NCBI GenBank assembly: GCA_905187695.1
Contig: CAJJIY010000006.1
Coordinates: 1 to 59,917 of the forward strand
Direction of reading: 5' to 3'
Source of the DNA: an uncultured Eubacteriales bacterium
GTDB taxonomy: Bacteria; Bacillota; Clostridia; Oscillospirales; CAG-272
DNA length: 59,917 nt
Each line of letters opens with the position of its first letter. Positions within the stretch are counted from its first letter, which is position 1. The notes under the pieces were generated by a model. It was not told where the DNA came from. It ran no database searches and worked only from the letters and a program-made list of their open reading frames with translations. Both the position numbers and the translations under genes were made by a program. Of the stretch, positions 49,955-59,891 are shown piece by piece.

Positions 49955-50643
49955 ACGATATCCTCAAAGCGGTAGCCAAGACCGCGCAGGGTCACGATCC
50001 GATTGCTGAAACGGCCCAGACTTTTTCGCAAAAGCTTGATGTGCGTGTCCAGCGTCCGTGCATCGCCATAGAAATCATAGCCCCACACTTCGCTGATCAA
50101 CTTTTCGCGGGTCAATGCAATGTTTCTGTTTTTTATCATATAAAAGAACAGATCATACTCTTTTGGGGACATTTCAATCCGTTTTCCGTCCACATAGACG
50201 ATCCTTGCTGTCAGATCCACGCTAAGACCACCGTCGCCGAAAGTGAGGACTTCGTTTTCCGGTTTGTCCGCCGCACGGTTCTTTCCGACCCTTTTCATAA
50301 CGGCTTCCACCCGCAACATCAGCTCGCGGGGGGAAAACGGTTTGACCACATAATCGTCAATACCCAGCTCAAAACCGTTGATCTTGTCATATTCTTCGCC
50401 ACGCGCCGACAGCATGATGATGGGGGTTGTTTTGATCTTGCGGATTTCGCGGCAGGCCGAAAATCCGTCCAGCTCCGGCATCATAATATCCATGATAATA
50501 ATGTCAAAATCATTGGCTCTGGCCAGCCGAACGGCCTCCATGCCATCCCCTGCTTCGGTCACCTCATGCCCTTCAAACTCCGCATATTTCCGAATGATGG
50601 AACGGATGCGGATCTCATCGTCAACAACTAAAATACGGTACAT
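49951..50643 (-). CDS. OmpR/PhoB-family response regulator
   Basis: DNA-binding regulator of 230 residues. The receiver domain has the acidic pocket VVDDE, the phosphoacceptor in IIIMDIMMPELDG, and the Lys in DYVVKPFSPREL. The C-terminal winged helix contains MSPKEYDLFFYMIKN and DARTLDTHIKLLRK. AAGGAAAGGA precedes the ATG. It follows htrA by 38 nt and overlaps its kinase, so htrA-regulator-kinase are one operon. Confidence 0.96.
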   Translation of the reverse strand: MYRILVVDDEIRIRSIIRKYAEFEGHEVTEAGDGMEAVRLARANDFDIIIMDIMMPELDGFSACREIRKIKTTPIIMLSARGEEYDKINGFELGIDDYVVKPFSPRELMLRVEAVMKRVGKNRAADKPENEVLTFGDGGLSVDLTARIVYVDGKRIEMSPKEYDLFFYMIKNRNIALTREKLISEVWGYDFYGDARTLDTHIKLLRKSLGRFSNRIVTLRGLGYRFEDIV

Positions 50644-50681
50644 GGTTTTGTCCTTTCCTTATATGGTTTTAGGGTTGTTTT

Positions 50682-52070
50682 TTATTCTCCGAAACTGACA
50701 TCGACCTGCGCGGGAACTTCTTCCACCAGCGTTACGCTCACAGTCACCTGCTTCCGGTTCCGGCTGATGACCACGCTCACGGTATCCCCGATCTTATGGG
50801 AACGAATCACACGGTTCAGTTCGTTCACAGAGGAAACTTCTGTGCCGCCCACCGCAAGGATCCAGTCCCCTTCTTTCAGCGTTCCGTCTGAAGTGCCTGT
50901 GGTCACATACAGCGCATCAATATACCCGTAATACGAGCTGAGCGCTTTTTTCTCGGTCACAGTGGCTCCCAGTGCCGCGCGGCCTCTAATATAACCGTAT
51001 TTCAGAAGCGAATCAACGGAAACAACTGCGGTATCGATCGGAATGGCAAAACCAAGCCCCTCTACGCCGCTGGCCGAAACTTTGGCGTTGACCACGCCAA
51101 TCAGTTCCCCGGCCATGTTGAAAAGGCCGCCGCCGGAGTTGCCCGCATTGATGGCCGCATCAGTCTGCAGAAGCGTCATCGTCTGTTCTTCCACAGTCAC
51201 CTCACGGGAAAGTGCGCTGATACCGCCATAGGTGACCGTACCGCCCAGTTCACCCAGCGGATTTCCGATGGCGAAGACCTCTTCTCCGACTGCCAGCGCA
51301 CCGCTGTAGCCAAGTTTGGCCACCGTCAGGGTCTCTTCCGGCATAATCTTGATCAGCGCGATATCGTTTTCGTCATCCACGCCGCGCAAATAGGCTTTAT
51401 AAGTGTTGCCGTTGGTCAGCCGCACATAAATCTCTTCCGCGCCGGAAACCACATGATTATTGGTCACAATGATGCCGTCCGCATGGATAATGACGCCGCT
51501 GCCCGCTCCTGCCGTGATTTTCCCGCGATAAGAAGTGGTTGTGGTAGTGATCTCCACCACGCTGTCGCGCACGGCGGCTACCGCTTTGATACGGGACATT
51601 GCCGCACCTCCTGCAGAGCCGTTTTCCGAATCGGCAAGGGTGCTTCCGTCATTTTTATTCAGGACAACATCCGCATAATTATATTTGTCCGCACCGGTGG
51701 AACTGAACACCCGGCCATTGTCGATCTGTGCTGTAGAACCCGAATTTACGGAGGAACTTCCGTCCGGCGTCACATCGCTGTTTTTGATACGGCCAAGAAA
51801 ATATCCGCCAAGGCAAGCCACAGAAGAAAAAATCAAAAAGAATGCAAGACAGGCGGCAATCACGACCGCTTTTTTGTGATTTCTCCGCTCGCTTTTCCGG
51901 GTTCCCTCGGCAATCGGCCGGAACCCCTCTTCGCTACGGTAAGAAACCCGGCACCATTGCGGAAGATTTTCTTCCCCGCCCGGCTGTGCCGCCCCCCGGG
52001 ATTCATTTCCTTCTTTTTTGAGATTGTTTTCTGCGTTTGTTGAATCCTGCCACTGATCGGAATTGTTCAT
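50682..52070 (-). CDS. HtrA/DegP-family serine protease, membrane-anchored
   Basis: Envelope quality-control protease of 462 residues. A Glu/Ser/Asn-rich cytoplasmic N-terminus (~75 residues), one helix (VVIAACLAFFLIFSSVACLGGYFL), a Ser/Gly-rich linker, then the trypsin-like domain with His in VTNNHVV, Asp in DENDIALIKI and Ser in AGNSGGGLFN, and a C-terminal PDZ domain (GTLKEGDWILAVGGTEVSS). ATG at 52070 has AGGAG upstream. Heads the operon with the two-component system. Confidence 0.95.
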   Translation of the reverse strand: MNNSDQWQDSTNAENNLKKEGNESRGAAQPGGEENLPQWCRVSYRSEEGFRPIAEGTRKSERRNHKKAVVIAACLAFFLIFSSVACLGGYFLGRIKNSDVTPDGSSSVNSGSTAQIDNGRVFSSTGADKYNYADVVLNKNDGSTLADSENGSAGGAAMSRIKAVAAVRDSVVEITTTTTSYRGKITAGAGSGVIIHADGIIVTNNHVVSGAEEIYVRLTNGNTYKAYLRGVDDENDIALIKIMPEETLTVAKLGYSGALAVGEEVFAIGNPLGELGGTVTYGGISALSREVTVEEQTMTLLQTDAAINAGNSGGGLFNMAGELIGVVNAKVSASGVEGLGFAIPIDTAVVSVDSLLKYGYIRGRAALGATVTEKKALSSYYGYIDALYVTTGTSDGTLKEGDWILAVGGTEVSSVNELNRVIRSHKIGDTVSVVISRNRKQVTVSVTLVEEVPAQVDVSFGE

Positions 52071-52178
52071 ATGGTACACTCCTTTCCGAATTACACTCAC
52101 AGTTTACCGCGCAAATGTGACGGTTAGATGATTGTCGGGCAAAAAAATGCTGAAATCAAAAATCCCTTCCCGGAAAGA

Positions 52179-52207
52179 TTGAAAAAAGGCGAGAAATTTG
52201 TTATAAT
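52179..52207 (+). promoter_or_regulatory. Sigma-A promoter of queG-like-addB-addA
   Basis: TTGAAA (52179-52184), 17-bp spacer, perfect TATAAT (52202-52207). The -10 overlaps an in-frame ATG at 52206, which therefore cannot be the start of the next gene. Confidence 0.8.
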
Positions 52208-52238
52208 GAAGCAAGACGAAAAAAGCGAGGAAAAAACG

Positions 52239-53066
52239 ATGACCGAAACCGTAAAAACACTGTTGTCCCACGAAGGCATCCGGCTCTGTGCCCCCATCGC
52301 CCTCTCGGAACTGAAAATACTGCGCCCCTATTTGCTTGAAAAAAACGGCATGAACACGGACGGCACGGCTTTTCTTTTCGCCATTCCTTATTATACCACA
52401 GAATGTGACCATCCCGCAAGAAATATTTCGGCTTATGCGGTGAGCGCCGATTATCACGGATATATGAAAAAACTCTTTGACAGGGTGCTGCCCGCTTTGC
52501 GGGAAAAATATCCGGAAAATATTTTTCTCGGCTTTTCGGACCATTCTCCGATTGCGGAAGCGGACGCGGCGGTGCGGGCCGGTCTTGGCTTTTTTGGGCA
52601 CAACCATCTTTTCCTTACCCGCGAATATTCCTCCTACGTCTTTCTGGGTGAAATTATAACCGACGCGTCTGTTCCGAGCGCGAAAAGTCAAAAAAGCGAA
52701 TGTATCGGATGCGATGCCTGTCTGCGCGAATGCCCGGTGGGTATGGATCTCACCCAGTGTCTTTCCGCGCTGACGCAGAAAAAGGGCGTGCTGACTGAAG
52801 AAGAAGAAAAAAGAATCCTTGAAAACGGCATGGTATGGGGATGTGACCGCTGCCAGGAGGTTTGTCCCGTTACGAAATCAGCCAAAGAAAACGGGACGCT
52901 TTATTCGGACATTTCTTATTTCAAGGAAAGCGCACTGCCACACCTGACACTTGAGGTCGTTCAGAACATGAGTCAGGAAGAATTTGAAAGTCGCGCTTTC
53001 AGCTGGCGCGGACGCGAAACCATTCTGCGGAACCTGAAACTTTTTGAAAGAAAGGAGAAAAGATGA
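52239..53066 (+). CDS. Short QueG-like epoxyqueuosine reductase
   Basis: Cobalamin and Fe-S family that reduces epoxyqueuosine in tRNA. The 275-residue protein has the family catalytic region SDHSPIAEADAAVRAGLGFFG with the conserved Asp, then two ferredoxin-like clusters, CIGCDACLRECPVGM and CDRCQEVCPVTK. QueG of E. coli or Bacillus is about 380 residues with a HEAT-like C-terminal tRNA-binding domain; that domain is missing here, so a different RNA-binding mode or another substrate is possible. ATG at 52239 is chosen because the promoter's -10 overlaps the upstream ATG; GAGG lies 9 nt before it. Its stop overlaps addB by 4 nt. Confidence 0.85.
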   Translation: MTETVKTLLSHEGIRLCAPIALSELKILRPYLLEKNGMNTDGTAFLFAIPYYTTECDHPARNISAYAVSADYHGYMKKLFDRVLPALREKYPENIFLGFSDHSPIAEADAAVRAGLGFFGHNHLFLTREYSSYVFLGEIITDASVPSAKSQKSECIGCDACLRECPVGMDLTQCLSALTQKKGVLTEEEEKRILENGMVWGCDRCQEVCPVTKSAKENGTLYSDISYFKESALPHLTLEVVQNMSQEEFESRAFSWRGRETILRNLKLFERKEKR

Positions 53067-56000
53067 TCCGATTTTACTATGGTGCCGGTACCCCAAAAAC
53101 CGAGAATGCCCTTCTGGACGCTATCCGGACCGAGTTGGAAGCGGGCCGGGAAGTTTTGCTGCTGGTACCCGAACAGGAAACAGTACACACAGAACGACGG
53201 ATGGCGGAGTGGCTTTCGCCCGCTTTTCAGCTTTCCTTTGAGGTGCTGAACTTTACCCGACTGGCAAACCGGGTCTTCCGAACGGCAGGCGGCCTTTCTT
53301 ACCGCTACGCCACTCCCGGTACGCAGGCGCTTTTCATGTGGAAGACCCTGCGCGCCCTGCGCCCGATGCTCCGTCAACTTGGAAAAAAATCCGGAAACGA
53401 CCTGCGCCTTTGCGAAAAGCTCCTTTCGGTTTCGGCACAGCTGAAGGCCTATTGCGTTACGCCGGAAAATCTGGCAGACGCCTCCACGGAACTGGAGACC
53501 GGCGACCCGCTGTCCGATAAACTTTTTGACATTTCCCTGCTTTCGGGCACCTATGACACATCGCTTGCCACACATTATGACAGCGTTCTGGATGATCTTA
53601 CCCGTCTTTCACAACTGATTCCGGAAAATCCGGAACTCTTTCAAAACACGGTTTTTGTGGTCGATTCCTTCAGCGATTACACCCCGCAAGAGCTTTCCGT
53701 TCTGAAAGAGCTGATGAAAGTTTCTCCCGCCGTGCTTATTTCAACGCCTTTGCCGGACGCCGCAAACCGGGATATCCACCTGTTGAAGATTCATGAAGAC
53801 CACGAAAGACTTCTGCGCCTTGCCAAAGAAAACGGGGGGCGGGTATATTTTCAGCCATGCGGAACCGAGCCGCCGCAGGACGCGCTGTCTTTTCTCCGGG
53901 ACCGTCTTTTCAAAATGGACTCGGCACCCGCCCGGTTCCCCGCAACCGGGAAAATCGAACTGACCGTCTGCCCCTCTCCCTATGAAGAGGCCGAATATGC
54001 CGCCGCCGTTACTGCCCGTCTGATCCGGGCCGGATACCGATACAGCGACATCACGGTTGTTGTACGGGACGCGGGCGCTTATGCCGGTATACTGGACGAT
54101 ACGCTGAAAAAAGAAAACATCCCCTACTTCTTTTCTGAAAAAACCGATATCACGCTGCGCCCGCTCATCCGGCTGATTCTTTTCGCTCTTCGTATTCGGA
54201 TCTATAACTGGCAACCGGAAGATGTCATCGGCTATCTGAAAACCGGGCTATGCGGGTTGCCCTTTGACGACATCAATTTTTTTGAAGAATACACAGACAC
54301 CTGGCAATTGCGCGGCGCCCGGGATTTTGCCGTGCCTTTCACACGCAATCCGGACGGTTACACCGAGCGGATCTCGGCACGCGGAGAACGGATTCTTGCG
54401 GCGGCCGAACGCGTCCGTTCGGCGCTTGTTCCTCCGCTGACCGCTTTTTTTGACGCATTTGAAAAGAAATCCGACACCAAGGAACTCTGCCGGTCTCTTT
54501 ACCGCCTGCTCCTGACACTTGGCGTGCCGCAGACTCTGAAAACACAGTCCGTGGCCAAGCTGACCGAGGGTGACCGGCGGGAAGCGGAAGAACTTTCGCG
54601 CCTGTTCTCCGAAACGGTGCGGACGCTGGAGGATGTCAGCCGGGTTCTGAAAGACGAAGAAATGGATGCCGCCGCTTTTTCGGAAGCGCTCCGGCTGGTT
54701 TTTTCCCACACCGATATCGGCACCATCCCAACCTCCGCCGATGCGGTACTGATCGGCTCGGCCGCCACTTTGCGTGCCGGGCACCCGCGTTTTTCCATTG
54801 TACTGGGGCTGAACGAGGGCATGTTCCCGCAAACGCAAAGGAAAAGCGGTCTGCTGTGTGACGCAGACGAAAGAAAACTGGAGAAACTGGGGCTTTTTCT
54901 GGCACCGGACAGCATGGGGATCGCCTCAAAAGAACTTTATTATGTTTACCGGGCGCTTTCGCTTCCAAGCGAAAAGCTGTTTGTGACCTATGCCAAAGCC
55001 GGCACTACCGGAAGTGGCCTTGCCCCCTCTTTTGCCGTGGAGCGCCTGCGCGCGCTGTTCCCTGACCTGACGCCCCGATCTTTTGAAGCGGAAGCGCCTG
55101 CGGAACGAATCTTTACCAAAGAAGGCGCGTTATCTGCCTTTTGCGATCTTTCCCCGGAGGAGCAGACGGCACTTTGTACGCTGCTCAAAGAAGACCCCGC
55201 GCATCTCATCCGTACCGAGCGGCTCCGGATCCCCGTCACGCAAAGATCCGCATTTGTCTCCGCAAAAACGGCGCATGACATTTTCGGAGCCGGCGCTTTC
55301 AATCCCACCGGCCTTGAGCGTTTTGCCGCCTGCCGCTTTTCTTATTACTGTCGCTCGGTTCTGAAACTGCGCGAAAAGCCCAAAGATACTCTTGACTACA
55401 CAGCCGCCGGCATTTTTTTGCATTTTGTGCTGGAGCGGGTCTTCCGGGAAATCCGTTCTTCCGGCCGTCCGGTGGCCGGATACAGCGAAAAAGAAATTGA
55501 GGGGTTGGCCGGAGCCGCCACAGAAGATTTCCGCGCGCACCTTCTTGAAATCGGCGGAGGGCTTTCTCCCCGTGCGCAGGCGCTGACCCAGCGCCTTTCC
55601 GATCTCTCACGGCTGGCGACGCTGATCGTTTTCCGCTCGCTTTCTTCGGACCGCTTTGTCCCCGCCTTTTTCGAGCTGGATCTCGCCGGATTGGATGGCG
55701 CTTTTACCGAATTGCCGGACGGAAAAAAGATCCCGCTCTCCGGTAAGATCGACCGGGTAGACGCCTGCACCGGGGAGGATGGGAACACTTATCTTCGCGT
55801 AACCGACTATAAAACCGGCCTGAAAAAATTTGACCGTGAGGAGATCCAAAACGGAACCTGCCTGCAAATGCCGCTTTATCTCTATGCCCTTTGCCACGGC
55901 ACGCATCCCGCGATCGCCAAAGAACTGGGCCTTCCGGGAAACACACGCTTTTATCCGGCCGGTATTTCCTATTTTTCCGCGACCGCCAAAGCCGATGATT

Positions 56001-56290
56001 CCGGCATCCAGATGCCGCGCGAAGAAGCGCTGGAGGCGGCCGGTTCCAAGTGTACCAAAAGCGAATTCCTGCTCTCCCCCGCTCATGCGGGCGGCTGTGC
56101 GCAGGGGAAAGCCGATCCGCAGGATTTTTCTTCACTTTTTGAAGATCTTACAAAAACCGTTGGCAGGATCGCCGCCGAAATGCAGGCCGGCAAAGCAGAC
56201 ATAGAACCGCAGGAAAAAGGCGGTACTTCCCCTTGTACCTTCTGCCCTTACGGGGAGGTCTGCCGGGCCGCCAACGAGCGAAAAGAGTAA
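53063..56290 (+). CDS. addB: ATP-dependent helicase/deoxyribonuclease subunit B (AddB)
   Basis: Second subunit of the AddAB helicase-nuclease that resects double-strand breaks. The 1075-residue protein has a helicase-like N-terminal half (REVLLLVPEQETVHTERRM), the C-terminal nuclease with SGKIDRVDAC and RVTDYKTGLKKF, and the four cluster Cys split as in AddB: one in ERFAACRFSYYC and three in PCTFCPYGEVC. The N-terminal nucleotide loop reads FYYGAGTPKTENA, lacking two of the Walker A glycines. It starts 4 nt inside the queG-like gene. Confidence 0.95.
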   Translation: MIRFYYGAGTPKTENALLDAIRTELEAGREVLLLVPEQETVHTERRMAEWLSPAFQLSFEVLNFTRLANRVFRTAGGLSYRYATPGTQALFMWKTLRALRPMLRQLGKKSGNDLRLCEKLLSVSAQLKAYCVTPENLADASTELETGDPLSDKLFDISLLSGTYDTSLATHYDSVLDDLTRLSQLIPENPELFQNTVFVVDSFSDYTPQELSVLKELMKVSPAVLISTPLPDAANRDIHLLKIHEDHERLLRLAKENGGRVYFQPCGTEPPQDALSFLRDRLFKMDSAPARFPATGKIELTVCPSPYEEAEYAAAVTARLIRAGYRYSDITVVVRDAGAYAGILDDTLKKENIPYFFSEKTDITLRPLIRLILFALRIRIYNWQPEDVIGYLKTGLCGLPFDDINFFEEYTDTWQLRGARDFAVPFTRNPDGYTERISARGERILAAAERVRSALVPPLTAFFDAFEKKSDTKELCRSLYRLLLTLGVPQTLKTQSVAKLTEGDRREAEELSRLFSETVRTLEDVSRVLKDEEMDAAAFSEALRLVFSHTDIGTIPTSADAVLIGSAATLRAGHPRFSIVLGLNEGMFPQTQRKSGLLCDADERKLEKLGLFLAPDSMGIASKELYYVYRALSLPSEKLFVTYAKAGTTGSGLAPSFAVERLRALFPDLTPRSFEAEAPAERIFTKEGALSAFCDLSPEEQTALCTLLKEDPAHLIRTERLRIPVTQRSAFVSAKTAHDIFGAGAFNPTGLERFAACRFSYYCRSVLKLREKPKDTLDYTAAGIFLHFVLERVFREIRSSGRPVAGYSEKEIEGLAGAATEDFRAHLLEIGGGLSPRAQALTQRLSDLSRLATLIVFRSLSSDRFVPAFFELDLAGLDGAFTELPDGKKIPLSGKIDRVDACTGEDGNTYLRVTDYKTGLKKFDREEIQNGTCLQMPLYLYALCHGTHPAIAKELGLPGNTRFYPAGISYFSATAKADDSGIQMPREEALEAAGSKCTKSEFLLSPAHAGGCAQGKADPQDFSSLFEDLTKTVGRIAAEMQAGKADIEPQEKGGTSPCTFCPYGEVCRAANERKE

Positions 56291-56306
56291 GGAGGATAAC
56301 CGGAGA

Positions 56307-59300
56307 ATGGAATTTACCGCACAACAGCAAAAAGCCATTGACGAGCGCGGAAAAACCCTGCTGGTCTCCGCCGCCGCCGGTTCCGGCAAAACCGCCACTT
56401 TGACCGAGCGAATCATCCGATCTATCACCGATAAAGAAAAACCCGTGGATGTCTCCAGACTTCTCGTTGTGACCTTTACCGTGGCGGCCGCCGGAGAGAT
56501 GAAAGCGCGGATTACCAACCGCCTGACGGCTCTCCTTAGCGAAGATCCGTCCAACCGGCGCATTTCGGACCAGTTGATGATGTTGGGGAGCGCCCAGATC
56601 TCCACACTGGACTCTTTTTACCTGGAGCTGGTGCGCAACAATTTTGAAGCGGCCGGATTTCCGCCCGATTTCAGAGTGTGCGATGAGGGAGAACTGTTTT
56701 CTCTCCAACGACAGTTGATGAATCGAGCCATTGACCGGATGTATCGTGAGGAACCGGATTTCCCGGAACTGGCCGATCTTTTTTCGGACATCCGCCAGGA
56801 AACCGCGCTTTGCGAACGCCTGCTTGGTATCCGCGCCGAACTCTGCCGGATTCCGGAAGGGATCGACATACTGCTCCGTTCAGGCAAGGAAATGGCGCAA
56901 TGCGCCAACTCTCCCTTTGACAGCACCTTCGGGCAGGTCCTTTGCCGGGAGCTTTCGCGCTATCAAAAAGCAGGAACAAAACTGCTCACACGGGCGCTTG
57001 CGGAAATTGAGTCAGAGGAAAAAAGCGAAGATCTGCGTCTGAAATTCGGGCCGCTTTACAGCGAAGCGCTTCATCGGTTTGAAGAGATCGGCGCGGCGCT
57101 GGTCGAACACGACTATGAGCGCGCCCGCCTTTCGCTTGCGCCTTTTTCGGCGCGGGTCGGTCTGAAGCGTCCGAAAACTTCGGCGGAGTTTGACCGCCTT
57201 AAAAATACCGTCTCTCTTTTTCTTGACAGTTTCAAAAAGTTTTCTTCCTTGTTTTTCCCCTATACAAAAGAAGAGCTGACAAGCAGTGCCGGACGATGCG
57301 AACGGGTGCTCCTTTTGCTTCATCGGACGCTTAGCCTCTTTGAAGAAGCTTACCGTGCCGCCAAAATGACGCGGGAAATAGCGGAGTTTTCGGATGTTTC
57401 CCGCGCGGCGTACAGCCTTTTGGTTTTGCCGGACGGTTCTCCTTCCCCGTTGGCACTTTCCATGCGTGACAATTACGACGCCATTTATATTGACGAATAC
57501 CAGGATGTGGACGCCATGCAGGACGCCACCCTTTGCGCCATTTCCAAAGAAAACAACCGTTTTATGGTTGGAGATGTCAAGCAGAGCATTTATGCCTTCC
57601 GTGGCTCAGATCCGGATATTTTTACGGCCTATCGGCGGAAATTTCCGGATCTGGAAGCCGGGAAAGAAGGGCCGGCCGCGCTGTTCATGTCGGATTGTTT
57701 TCGCTGTGATCTCGGCGTGGTGCGCTTTTCAAATGCCGTTTCGCACTATCTCTTTTCACATCATGCCGACAGCATTGCCTATCGGCCGGAAGATGACCTG
57801 GTCTTCAGAAAACGGTCAGATCCCGGCTGTCTTTCTGCAAAAACGCAAGTTTTTGCCATTGACGGGCAGTGCGAATTACCGGAAGAAGAATCTGATGGCG
57901 CGGAAGCCATTTGCGTGGTAAATGAGATCAGAACCCTGCTCAAAGACGGGAAAAAAGCTGACGGTTCTCCCATTCTTCCCTCGGACATTGCCGTGCTTTC
58001 CCGCGCGGAAAAGCCGCTGAAACCGGTGGCAAAACTGCTTTCTTCCATGGGAATCCCGGTCAATGACTGCACCCGGAAGAACCTGTTTGAAAACCCGGAA
58101 GTCAGCTGCGTTTACAGTCTGCTCTCGGTACTGGACAATCCTTACGCCGATGTTCCGTTGGCCGCCACGCTTCGTTCCCCTTTCTTTGGCTTTACACTGG
58201 AGGAACTGGTGAAAATCCGCACAGCGGCCAAGGGGGACGCCTCGCTTTTCGAAGCGCTTGAATCGGCGGCCACCGACGGAAGTACGCTTTCACTCAAATG
58301 CCGCGAAACGCTGCAAAGCCTTGCGCTCTATCGGGAAAAGGCGACCGAACTGCCGGTTGACGAACTGCTTTCCTATCTGTACAAAGAAACCTCTGTGCTC
58401 TCTTTTTACGCCGGAAACAAACGCGAAGAACCGACCGCGCGCCGGGCGCATCTCCTGCGCCTTTATGAATATGCGCGCACTTTTGAATCCGGTTCTTTTA
58501 AAGGACTTTATGCTTTTCTGGCCCATCTCCAAAGCATTATGAACCGTAAAGAAACCCTGAAAGGTCCAATGGGTACAGGCGACGCCGTTCGTCTGATGAC
58601 CATTCACGGTTCCAAAGGACTTGAGTTTCCGGTATGTATGCTGATCGGCTGCGGCGCCAATCTTGGCGGGCAAAGAAAAGTCAACTTCTTTACGGTCAAA
58701 GAGATCGGCTGTGCCACCAAACTTTCCAACGCCGGCCCGTTTTCACTCTCGGACACCTTCTTTGCCCGGATCCTGCGCATAGAGGAAGACCGGAAAGAAC
58801 GCGAAGAGGAAATGCGAATCCTGTATGTCGGGATGACCCGCGCCAAAGAGCGCCTTTACCTTTTCGGAAAACCGCGGGCCGGTCTGCAAAAACTGCATGA
58901 AAAGGTGGCGGTTTATGCCGGGAATGATACCGACTTTTTCAAGGGCGCAGGGTCTTCCTATCTTTTCTGGACATTGGAAGCGCTTCAGGAAACGGAATAT
59001 GAGGATTTTTGCGAAATTCATGAGATCTATGAGCTTGAACCGCCCCGAAAAGAGCAAAATAAAGCCCCGCAAGAGCGGTTTTATGACCCGCAAAAAGAAG
59101 AACTGGCGCGCCAACGCTTCGGAGAGCGGTTTTCTTTTGAATATCCCTACCGCCACCTGAGCGATCTGCCCGCCAAGCTCTCGGTCTCAAGACTTTCGCC
59201 CGAAGTACTGGACATCGGAGACGGCACTGCCGCAGCGCGGCCGGAGGATCTGCTGGATCCGGATGTGGAGGCGTTGCTCCACACCTTTGAGCAAGAGCCG

Positions 59301-59891
59301 GTCTTTGAGGCGGAAGAAAAACCGGACGCCGCAAAAAAAGGCACGGCCACGCATGAATTTCTTCAGTTCTGCGACTTTAAAAACGCCAAAAAGAAGGGCG
59401 TGGAGACCGAACTTTGCCGATTGATCGAAAAGCGTTTTTTGCCGCCGGACATCCGGGAGGCCGTGCGCCTGAATGAGCTTTCCGCTTTTTTTGAAAGCGA
59501 CTTTTATCTGGACCTCGCACATGCACGGGAGATCCACCGTGAGACCCGCTTCAATATTTTTCTGCCGGCCGCTTCTTTTACGGCTGACCCGGAGCGGAAA
59601 GAACAGCTTGCGGGGGAAAAACTGCTGGTTCAGGGTGTGATTGACCTCTTCTTTACCGACGCAAAAGGAGGGCTGGTGCTGTGCGACTATAAAACAGACC
59701 GTCTGCCGCCGGAAGCGCTCCAAAATCCGGAAGCGGCCAAAAACTTTCTTTTTGAACGACACGGAGAGCAACTCCGCTATTACCGGGAAGCGCTCCGGCA
59801 GATCTGCGGCCGGGTGCCGGACCGGACGCTGCTTTATTCCCTGCCGCTGGGACGCGCGCTGGAGGCACCGTCCGGGTTCTTCACAGACTGA
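56307..59891 (+). CDS. addA: ATP-dependent helicase/nuclease subunit A (AddA)
   Basis: UvrD-type motor and nuclease of AddAB. The 1194-residue protein has Q-motif TAQQQKAI, Walker A SAAAGSGKTATL, Walker B/motif II YIDEYQDVDAMQD, motif III DVKQSIYAFRGSDP, motif V TIHGSKGLEFPV, motif VI GMTRAKERLYLF, and a C-terminal RecB-like nuclease with GVIDLFFTD and LCDYKTDRLP. All motifs are complete and the stop codon is inside the window. AAGGAGGA lies upstream of the start, 17 nt after the addB stop. Confidence 0.97.
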   Translation: MEFTAQQQKAIDERGKTLLVSAAAGSGKTATLTERIIRSITDKEKPVDVSRLLVVTFTVAAAGEMKARITNRLTALLSEDPSNRRISDQLMMLGSAQISTLDSFYLELVRNNFEAAGFPPDFRVCDEGELFSLQRQLMNRAIDRMYREEPDFPELADLFSDIRQETALCERLLGIRAELCRIPEGIDILLRSGKEMAQCANSPFDSTFGQVLCRELSRYQKAGTKLLTRALAEIESEEKSEDLRLKFGPLYSEALHRFEEIGAALVEHDYERARLSLAPFSARVGLKRPKTSAEFDRLKNTVSLFLDSFKKFSSLFFPYTKEELTSSAGRCERVLLLLHRTLSLFEEAYRAAKMTREIAEFSDVSRAAYSLLVLPDGSPSPLALSMRDNYDAIYIDEYQDVDAMQDATLCAISKENNRFMVGDVKQSIYAFRGSDPDIFTAYRRKFPDLEAGKEGPAALFMSDCFRCDLGVVRFSNAVSHYLFSHHADSIAYRPEDDLVFRKRSDPGCLSAKTQVFAIDGQCELPEEESDGAEAICVVNEIRTLLKDGKKADGSPILPSDIAVLSRAEKPLKPVAKLLSSMGIPVNDCTRKNLFENPEVSCVYSLLSVLDNPYADVPLAATLRSPFFGFTLEELVKIRTAAKGDASLFEALESAATDGSTLSLKCRETLQSLALYREKATELPVDELLSYLYKETSVLSFYAGNKREEPTARRAHLLRLYEYARTFESGSFKGLYAFLAHLQSIMNRKETLKGPMGTGDAVRLMTIHGSKGLEFPVCMLIGCGANLGGQRKVNFFTVKEIGCATKLSNAGPFSLSDTFFARILRIEEDRKEREEEMRILYVGMTRAKERLYLFGKPRAGLQKLHEKVAVYAGNDTDFFKGAGSSYLFWTLEALQETEYEDFCEIHEIYELEPPRKEQNKAPQERFYDPQKEELARQRFGERFSFEYPYRHLSDLPAKLSVSRLSPEVLDIGDGTAAARPEDLLDPDVEALLHTFEQEPVFEAEEKPDAAKKGTATHEFLQFCDFKNAKKKGVETELCRLIEKRFLPPDIREAVRLNELSAFFESDFYLDLAHAREIHRETRFNIFLPAASFTADPERKEQLAGEKLLVQGVIDLFFTDAKGGLVLCDYKTDRLPPEALQNPEAAKNFLFERHGEQLRYYREALRQICGRVPDRTLLYSLPLGRALEAPSGFFTD

